A stretch of 7,266 bases of DNA. Origin: an uncultured bacterium. Its GTDB lineage: Bacteria > Cyanobacteriota > Vampirovibrionia > Gastranaerophilales > Gastranaerophilaceae. The stretch is taken from NCBI GenBank assembly GCA_900554095.1, contig USGC01000089.1, positions 1-7,266 of the forward strand. The letters run 5' to 3'. A program made the position numbers and the translations under genes. Position 1 is the first letter of the stretch. Every line of letters begins with the position of its first letter. Shown here one piece after another: positions 1 to 4,445 of this stretch. Under the pieces are notes generated by a model, which was not told the origin of the DNA, searched no databases, and saw only the letters and a program-made list of their open reading frames with translations.

Positions 1-452
1 GGGTGGAAAGTGCCACAGAAATGAAACGCGCAAGCCGGTGTTCACGGGTCGGCTTGCTGAAGAGCAAGACGAGCAAGTGAACACAACGAAACCGCCGTTG
101 TTCCTGGAGCTTTAGCGAAAGGAACGAAGCAATCTCTGATTGCCCAGGCGGAAAAAGCGAAAGCCGGTGTTCATCCGGTGTCGGCACACGGTAGTGTGGC
201 GAGCAGGGACGAACATTACGCGACAGACTGCCGATGGATTTTATATCACAGGCGATGGTGCAACGGTGAGTTAAGAGCTTCACCAGCAGTGCTGAGAAGC
301 ACTGGCTAGGTAAACCCCGGTCGAATGCAAGATTAACTCGAAGGTTATAAAGGTGTCCGCCAACTTCGGAAATATCGCTTGAGATTGCAGGTAACTGCAA
401 TACCAGACAGATGATTATCTTAAAACAGAACACGGCTTATGAGCTGCTTTAT
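1..452 (+). ncRNA. rnpB: RNase P RNA (type A), 5'-truncated by the window edge, with an internal insertion
   Basis: This is the catalytic RNA of ribonuclease P, which matures tRNA 5' ends. Conserved blocks appear in order: AGTGCCACAGAAA (9-21), GCCGATGG (230-237), a P13-like hairpin GGTGA/TCACC (265-284) holding TTAAGAGC, a P14-like hairpin CAGTGCT-GAGA-AGCACTG (287-304), GGTAAACCCCGG (309-320), and the 3' core ACAGAACACGGCTTAT (425-440). The layout matches cyanobacterial type A RNAs as I remember them. The 5' strand of P1-P4 and the GAGGAAAGTCC core lie before base 1. About 200 nt (roughly 22-227) interrupt the J11/12 region, where ACAGAAA and the GCCGATGG motif are normally separated by only a few bases. 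Most of that insertion (28-187) is a copy of a sequence found again at 513-673. The exact 3' end is approximate because the pairing 5' strand is missing. Identity is secure; whether this RNA folds and works with the insertion cannot be told from sequence. Confidence 0.93.
28..187 (+). repeat. Structured repeat element, copy A, inside rnpB
   Basis: This 160-bp segment aligns to the reverse complement of 513-673 with 7 substitutions and one 1-base indel (153 of 161 columns identical). It is visibly richer in G+C than the flanking genes. It begins and nearly ends with a 17-bp direct repeat (28-44 and 157-173, one mismatch, core AAGCCGGTGTTCA). Between them are hairpins: GTGTTCAC/GTGAACAC (38-45, 77-84) enclosing CTTGCT/AGCAAG (53-58, 63-68); ACAACG/CGTTGT (83-88, 96-101); GTTCCT/AGGAAC (100-105, 120-125); and GCAATC-TCT-GATTGC (129-143). 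Not all of these can form at once. No protein is plausibly encoded. A block around GCGAAAGGAACGAAGCAATC resembles a type of palindromic intergenic repeat common in bacteria; this is a resemblance from memory. It is most likely a non-autonomous dispersed element. ACGCG at 26-30 and 218-222 might be a target duplication for a larger insertion, but could be chance. Confidence 0.85.
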
Positions 453-459
453 TTTTATA

Positions 460-499
460 CCAAAAGAGCCCTAACAAAAGCTAGGGCTCTTTTGGTTTT
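460..499 (+). terminator. Intrinsic terminator of rnpB
   Basis: A perfect 14-bp stem (460-473 CCAAAAGAGCCCTA with 482-495 TAGGGCTCTTTTGG) with an 8-nt loop is followed by TTTT at 496-499. It lies a few bases after the RNase P 3' end, so it should stop rnpB transcription before copy B. On the minus strand the stem is followed by GTATAAAAAT, a poor U-tract, so it is a weaker candidate for ending the convergent amylase transcript. Confidence 0.85.
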
Positions 500-512
500 A
501 AAGCTATGTCGG

Positions 513-673
513 GTGCCGACATCGGATGAACACCGGCTTACGCTTTTTCCGCCTGGGCAATCAAAGATTGCTTCGTTTCTTTCGCTAAAGCGCCAGGAAC
601 AACGGCGGTTTCGTTGTGTTCACCTGCTCGTCTTGCTCTTCAGCAAGTCGACCCTGTGAACACCGGCTTGCGC
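513..673 (-). repeat. Structured repeat element, copy B, inverted relative to copy A
   Basis: This is the reverse-complement partner of 28-187, about 95% identical over its length. Its 17-bp direct repeats are at 657-673 and 527-543. The long-arm hairpin GTGTTCAC/GTGAACAC is kept (617-624, 656-663). It occupies nearly all the space between the rnpB terminator and the amylase stop codon, ending 4 bp from that stop. In the amylase transcript it would therefore be read in the same sense as copy A is in rnpB. At its outer end, 506-522 forms a 7-bp hairpin ATGTCGG-GTG-CCGACAT; copy A has no matching second arm. Reading frames across it on the plus strand are not credible genes. Confidence 0.85.
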
Positions 674-677
674 TTTT

Positions 678-2234
678 TTATTTCCCCAGTTCCACGCCCT
701 GCAATACAAGGACCTGAATTTCTCCAGGGGTCAGCTTTACGTTGTAATAGCCGTTTTTATATACCGGAGCGCTTTCTATTTTTATCGGCACTGCAAGCGC
801 ATTATCATCTAGTTTTGGAACCCGGATTTTTGTTTCTGCAAACTCCGTGAAATTAAGATTTCCAAAAACAAGCACTGTGTTATTAGAATAACTTATCGCA
901 TAGGCAAAAACTGAAGGTTGAGAGGCTTTTAAAGGTATAAACTTCCCATTTGTCAGTAGCGGATACATCAAAACTTTAAATTTATTTGCCATTACATAGT
1001 CTCTGATAAGCGTTTTGTCATTACCGCCCGGGCGTCTTGAGAAATTAAATATATCAATTTTGCCACGGTGAACAAAGTAATATTCATCATCAGTGTAAGT
1101 TTTCGGAGCTTTTTTGTTAGCCCAAAAGTACACGTAATTATCACCGGTCTGCATGCCGTCAACTAAATATGTATTAACAGGCAAAGTTGCATTTAGCCAC
1201 ATTATCATTTTGCTGTACTTTGCTCCGTTTATCAAAACCGGAGACATCTCGTCGTGTGTTGTAAAACTTCCGATAACTCTTTTGGGCTCTTTGTATTTTG
1301 ATAAGAGACTTTTATTAAATTTAACATGGTCAATCAATTGTTTACCGGTTTTCCAGTTTTTCAAGTCAAACCAGCTTCCGTAATAGCCGTCGAAACCGGC
1401 TTCAAGCAATTTGTTGTACTGAGTGTATACTCCGTATTGAGAAATAGGCGTTGTCCAGCTATCAGAAGTTTCGGCGAGCCACAAAAACTGTGGATCTATC
1501 TTTCTGGAGTATGCGATTAAATCTTTCCAGAATTTAGCGGGTTTTAAAGGCGCAACGTCAGCGCGGATTCCGTCTGCACCAAGCCTTATAACCATATCGA
1601 CGAAGTCTTTGTACAAATTATAAACATCCATATTAATTTTTTCTTCTGTACCCGCGTTCAAAAGTCTAACATCAGTCCAATCAGACGGAACAACCGGCTG
1701 GCCTGATTTATCTTTGACAAAAAGCTCCGGGCGTTCAAGGTACAAATCATACGCCCCGCATGCCGGAAGGTCAATAATAACTCTTATACCGCGTTTGTGG
1801 GCTTCATTTATAAACTTTCTAGCCTGATCTTCGAGAGATAAAGCGCTGTCTTCGCTTTTAAGCTGAGGGTTTAGAGTGTCGAAGCTCGATGCAGCATAAA
1901 TAGATCCGGCAGTACCTATTGCTTTGGTTTTGCCGACAGGAGTAACAGGCTGAACATGAATTGTATTTATCCCCAATGAGCCAAGCTCGTTTAAGCGCTC
2001 AATGGCGTTTAGAAAATTCCCGCTTTCTTCACCTTCGGAAATATCAATAATCCCATTGCCGTTTGTATCTTTTGCGTTAAATGTTCTTATGTTAAGTTCA
2101 TAAATTATTGCGGCATTTGAAAGAAACATTGTTCTTAAATCATTTACCCAGGGTTTCGCTGCCGCAAAAGACACGCTTTGTGCAAGCACAAATACAGCTA
2201 AGACGCATATTAGAAACTTAATCTTTTTTATCAT
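678..2234 (-). CDS. Secreted alpha-amylase-family (GH13) glycoside hydrolase
   Basis: Probable exported enzyme acting on alpha-glucans. Numbering below counts from an alternative GTG at 2240. The ATG at 2234 (residue 3) is preferred because AAGGGAG lies 9 nt upstream of it but only 3 nt from the GTG. A Sec signal peptide is clear: lysines, a hydrophobic stretch (about 9-20), then an SFAAA-type cleavage region near 24-28. The GH13 barrel follows with region II GADGIRADVA (nucleophile D228), region III LAETSD (acid/base E257) and region IV TTHDE (H329, D330), so the catalytic triad is present. Region I keeps its aspartate (D157, IIDLPACG) but lacks the usual Asn-His. Residues 58-69, DTNGNGIIDISE, match an EF-hand-type calcium loop. 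Residues from about 435 look like the C-terminal beta domain. Exact substrate and subfamily are unknown; it could be a transglycosylase. It diverges from a ROK sugar kinase, consistent with glucan use. Confidence 0.88.
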   Translation of the reverse strand: MIKKIKFLICVLAVFVLAQSVSFAAAKPWVNDLRTMFLSNAAIIYELNIRTFNAKDTNGNGIIDISEGEESGNFLNAIERLNELGSLGINTIHVQPVTPVGKTKAIGTAGSIYAASSFDTLNPQLKSEDSALSLEDQARKFINEAHKRGIRVIIDLPACGAYDLYLERPELFVKDKSGQPVVPSDWTDVRLLNAGTEEKINMDVYNLYKDFVDMVIRLGADGIRADVAPLKPAKFWKDLIAYSRKIDPQFLWLAETSDSWTTPISQYGVYTQYNKLLEAGFDGYYGSWFDLKNWKTGKQLIDHVKFNKSLLSKYKEPKRVIGSFTTHDEMSPVLINGAKYSKMIMWLNATLPVNTYLVDGMQTGDNYVYFWANKKAPKTYTDDEYYFVHRGKIDIFNFSRRPGGNDKTLIRDYVMANKFKVLMYPLLTNGKFIPLKASQPSVFAYAISYSNNTVLVFGNLNFTEFAETKIRVPKLDDNALAVPIKIESAPVYKNGYYNVKLTPGEIQVLVLQGVELGK

Positions 2235-2243
2235 ATTCACACT

Positions 2244-2250
2244 CTCCCTT
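2244..2250 (-). promoter_or_regulatory. Ribosome binding site deciding the amylase start
   Basis: Minus-strand AAGGGAG lies 9 nt before ATG 2234 and 3 nt before GTG 2240. The spacing favours the ATG, which removes two residues from the longest reading frame and leaves a normal signal peptide. Confidence 0.6.
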
Positions 2251-2271
2251 AATTCAATTTTAATAATTTAC

Positions 2272-2300
2272 ATTTTAGCAAAACGTGAGGATTTTGGCAA
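2272..2300 (-). promoter_or_regulatory. Sigma70-type promoter of the amylase gene
   Basis: On the minus strand, TTGCCA (2300-2295) and TAAAAT (2277-2272) are separated by 17 bp. Transcription would begin near 2265, giving a leader of about 30 nt that contains the AAGGGAG ribosome site. The -35 hexamer lies within one arm of the inverted repeat shared with the divergent promoter. Confidence 0.6.
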
Positions 2301-2340
2301 GAAATCCCTTAACTCACATCATAACGTTATTTGCCAAAAT
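2291..2340. promoter_or_regulatory. Inverted repeat overlapping both divergent -35 boxes; possible shared operator
   Basis: ATTTTGGCAA (2291-2300) and TTGCCAAAAT (2331-2340) are perfect 10-bp inverted arms separated by 30 bp, with centres 40 bp apart (close to four helical turns). Each arm contains the -35 hexamer of one of the two outward-facing promoters. Between them lies a perfect 10-bp palindrome, ATAACGTTAT (2321-2330). A regulator binding both arms could control amylase and kinase together. The alternative is that the match only reflects two similar promoters. No regulator gene is visible in the window. Confidence 0.4.
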
Positions 2341-2358
2341 AAAATTTTCAGATATAAT
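2331..2358 (+). promoter_or_regulatory. Sigma70-type promoter of the ROK kinase gene
   Basis: TTGCCA (2331-2336) and a perfect TATAAT (2353-2358) are separated by 16 bp. The expected start point, about seven bases past the -10 box, is around 2364-2366. That is only 2-4 nt before the ATG at 2368, so the transcript would be almost leaderless. No Shine-Dalgarno sequence precedes the gene. Confidence 0.65.
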
Positions 2359-2367
2359 GAAATTACC

Positions 2368-3327
2368 ATGAAGGAATATGCAATTGGAATAGATTTAGGC
2401 GGAACAAAGGTTCTTATAGCGCTTGTAAACAAAACAACAGGCGAAGTTGTTAACTTTGTTAAAAAGAAAACTAAAAAAGACAAAGGGCCCAAAAACATTA
2501 TCCGCAAAATGACTGAAGGCATAGAAGAGCTTCTTGAAATTACCGCTGTCAATAAAGAAGACATCTCATCTATCGGTGTCGGAGCGGCCGGACAAGTAGA
2601 CAGAGAAAACGGGATTTTAATAGGCGCCCCCAATCTTGACTGCTATGATTTAAATATAAAAGAACAGCTTTCAACGCATTTTAGCCTGCCGGTATTCTTA
2701 GGAAACGACGTTGAAATCGCAACAATAGGCGAGCAAAAATTCGGCGCAGGCAAAGGATGCAATGATTTTGTCTGTATTTTTGTCGGAACAGGCGTTGGCT
2801 CAAGCATAGTTAAAAACGGGGAGATTGTCCTGGGTTCTACCGGAACCGCCGGTGAAATAGGGCATATAATCGTTGATTTGAACGGCAGACCGTGTGCTTG
2901 CGGGGCTCATGGGTGTCTTGAAGCTTATGCATCCCGTTCTGCTATTGAAAGACGAATTGAAGGTGCATTGAAAAAAGGCAGACAATCAGTTATTTTGGAG
3001 TATCTTGAAAGCGGAAAATCAATTACTTCAAGCATGATACAAAAGTCTATTGAAAGAGGAGACGAGCTTGTAAAAAGCTGTGTTGATGAGGCTTCTGAAT
3101 ACCTCTCAGGCGGCATTGCAAGTATTATCAATTTTATTAATCCAAAGCTTATTGTTCTTGGCGGAGGTTTGATTGAAGCAGTTGATTACTTCTACCAAAC
3201 AACAATTAAAAAAGCTAAAGCAAAATCACTGCCGGTGCCTGCCAGCAAAATTCAGTTTAAAAAAGCAGCTCTTGGAGACTTTTCAGGGGTAATCGGCGCC
3301 GCGTTTTTGGAAGACAGAAAGATTTAG
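2368..3327 (+). CDS. ROK-family sugar kinase, probable glucokinase
   Basis: Cytoplasmic ATP-dependent kinase that most likely phosphorylates glucose to glucose-6-phosphate. At 319 residues it has the usual ROK length and all landmarks: phosphate-1 loop GIDLGGTKV (7-15), substrate and catalytic-base region LGNDVEIATIGE (base D114), phosphate-2 loop FVGTGVGSS (138-146), and the ROK signature with zinc site GEIGHI plus CACGAHGCLE (E163, H166, C176, C178, C183, E185). LGGGL (264-268) is the adenosine-binding segment. The ATG is placed where ROK proteins normally start, although it has no ribosome site and lies only a few bases after the predicted transcription start. The next gene follows with no gap. 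The divergent amylase supports glucose as substrate, but other ROK members use ManNAc, GlcNAc, fructose or allose, and sequence alone does not settle it. It lacks an N-terminal DNA-binding domain, so it is not a ROK repressor. Confidence 0.9.
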   Translation: MKEYAIGIDLGGTKVLIALVNKTTGEVVNFVKKKTKKDKGPKNIIRKMTEGIEELLEITAVNKEDISSIGVGAAGQVDRENGILIGAPNLDCYDLNIKEQLSTHFSLPVFLGNDVEIATIGEQKFGAGKGCNDFVCIFVGTGVGSSIVKNGEIVLGSTGTAGEIGHIIVDLNGRPCACGAHGCLEAYASRSAIERRIEGALKKGRQSVILEYLESGKSITSSMIQKSIERGDELVKSCVDEASEYLSGGIASIINFINPKLIVLGGGLIEAVDYFYQTTIKKAKAKSLPVPASKIQFKKAALGDFSGVIGAAFLEDRKI

Positions 3328-4401
3328 ATGAAAAAGATTACAAAAAAAGTTTTACTAATCCGACTATCATCACTCGGAGATGTGGTGTTTAATATTCCGC
3401 TTGCAAATGTTCTTAAAGCAAACGGCTATACAGTCGATTGGATAGTTTCAGAAAAAGGTTATGAAATTGTTAAAGACAATCCGTGTGTTAACAAAGTTTA
3501 CCTGGCGCCCGTGCAAAAGTGGAAAAAACGCGGACTTTCTATCGTAAGCTTTTTTGAGTATTTAAAAATACTCAGAGAAATTCGAAAAGAGCATTATGAC
3601 ATTGCAATTGACTGCCAGCAAATGTTCAAAAGCATGTACTGGATGATATTTTCCGGTGCAAAAAGAAGGCTTGCTTCAGAAAATGCCAAAGAGTTTTCAC
3701 ACCTCGGAGCAAACGAAATAGTGCCGAATATATACGGAGGCTACGAAAGGCACAGCGTATTAAATAACCTTAAATATGCTGAATACCTGGGGCTTAACAC
3801 AGAAAAAATCGAATTCACACTTCCCGAGACTTCTGCTCAGGCAAAAGCTAAAATTGACAAGCTTTTAGAGCACACTGACAAAACCAAACCGCTTGTTGTA
3901 ATTGCCCCTGCAACAACCTGGGAGCTTAAACACTGGTCAAAAGATAATTGGAAAGAGGTTGTAGAAGGGATTAAGGATGAATGTTCTCTTGTATTTACAG
4001 GAACAGAGGCTGACAGCGGACTTTTAAAATACATCGGAGCCGACAATTACACAAACCTTTGCTCAAAGACAAAGCTCGAAGAACTGCGTGAATTACTTTC
4101 GCGTGCAGACATTGTACTTGCGCCGGATTCAGGCAGTGCACATCTTGCATGGGCTTCAGGGAAACCCGCTGTAATAGCGATTTTCACCTGCACGCCGCCA
4201 GGAATGTTCGGGCCTTTTGATTACGGGGAAAACAAAGGAAAATATTTTGCAGTAAACGGCGGACTTGATTGCCAGCCATGTTTCTCAAGAAACTGTCCAA
4301 AGCTTGACGAGAACAAAAATCTTTGTCAGAGAATTCCAACAGCACAAAAAATAATAAATATTGTAAAAAATTTGCTAAAAAACCAGACACCAACTCTATA
4401 A
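3328..4401 (+). CDS. GT9-family glycosyltransferase (LPS heptosyltransferase-like)
   Basis: Probable cytoplasmic or inner-membrane-associated transferase adding a sugar, classically ADP-heptose, to LPS core or a related surface glycan. The N-terminal Rossmann domain opens with VLLIRLSSLGDVVFNIP (8-24), the GT9 acceptor-side motif containing the conserved D18. The C-terminal domain has the nucleotide-sugar region VVIAPATTWELKHWS (190-204) and DSGSAHLAWASGKPAVIAIF (267-286), matching the family SGxxHxA signature. A cysteine set near the end (C315, C318, C323, C333) is also typical of GT9 proteins. Length, 357 residues, is normal. The ATG directly follows the kinase TAG (TAGATG) and a ribosome site is weak, so translation is probably coupled. 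Donor and acceptor cannot be named: many GT9 enzymes are annotated WaaF or WaaC without proof. No other LPS gene lies in the window. Confidence 0.88.
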   Translation: MKKITKKVLLIRLSSLGDVVFNIPLANVLKANGYTVDWIVSEKGYEIVKDNPCVNKVYLAPVQKWKKRGLSIVSFFEYLKILREIRKEHYDIAIDCQQMFKSMYWMIFSGAKRRLASENAKEFSHLGANEIVPNIYGGYERHSVLNNLKYAEYLGLNTEKIEFTLPETSAQAKAKIDKLLEHTDKTKPLVVIAPATTWELKHWSKDNWKEVVEGIKDECSLVFTGTEADSGLLKYIGADNYTNLCSKTKLEELRELLSRADIVLAPDSGSAHLAWASGKPAVIAIFTCTPPGMFGPFDYGENKGKYFAVNGGLDCQPCFSRNCPKLDENKNLCQRIPTAQKIINIVKNLLKNQTPTL

Positions 4402-4441
4402 TGGTTTATAATGCTATTGGATTTATAAAAACCTCAAGGGG
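4397..4441 (+). promoter_or_regulatory. Possible internal promoter and ribosome site for the GGDEF gene
   Basis: Two perfect TATAAT boxes lie 10 bp apart, at 4397-4402 (overlapping the upstream stop codon) and 4407-4412. The -35 side is weak: TTGCTA at 4372-4377 is 19 bp from the first box, and nothing convincing fits the second. AAGGGG (4436-4441) lies 4 nt before ATG 4446, the clearest ribosome site in the rightward series. The 44-bp gap contains no terminator, so read-through from the GT9 gene is also likely. Confidence 0.4.
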
Positions 4442-4445
4442 CTAA

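Noticed and set aside
28..173. The 17-bp direct repeats as a possible minimal CRISPR array
   Set aside because: There are only two units, about 130 bp apart, with the spacer sequence itself repeated in copy B; this is not an array.
425..440. ACAGAACACGG instead of the commoner ACAGAACCCGG in the rnpB 3' core
   Set aside because: The position lies in a helix that I recall varying together with its 5' partner among bacteria; the partner is outside the window, so no defect can be claimed.
411..659. Plus-strand reading frame of 82 codons spanning the rnpB 3' end, terminator and copy B
   Set aside because: It begins inside RNase P RNA, crosses a strong terminator and has no ribosome site; its content is translated repeat sequence.
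614..850. Plus-strand 78-codon frame across copy B and the amylase 3' end
   Set aside because: It overlaps the amylase coding sequence in antisense, has no domain signal, and is a chance open frame.
2313..2320. TCACA (2314-2318) as a CRP-type half site between the divergent promoters
   Set aside because: There is no TGTGA partner at the required spacing.
2319..2633. Minus-strand 104-codon frame over the kinase 5' end and divergent promoter region
   Set aside because: It is a shadow of the well-supported ROK kinase and has no family motif.
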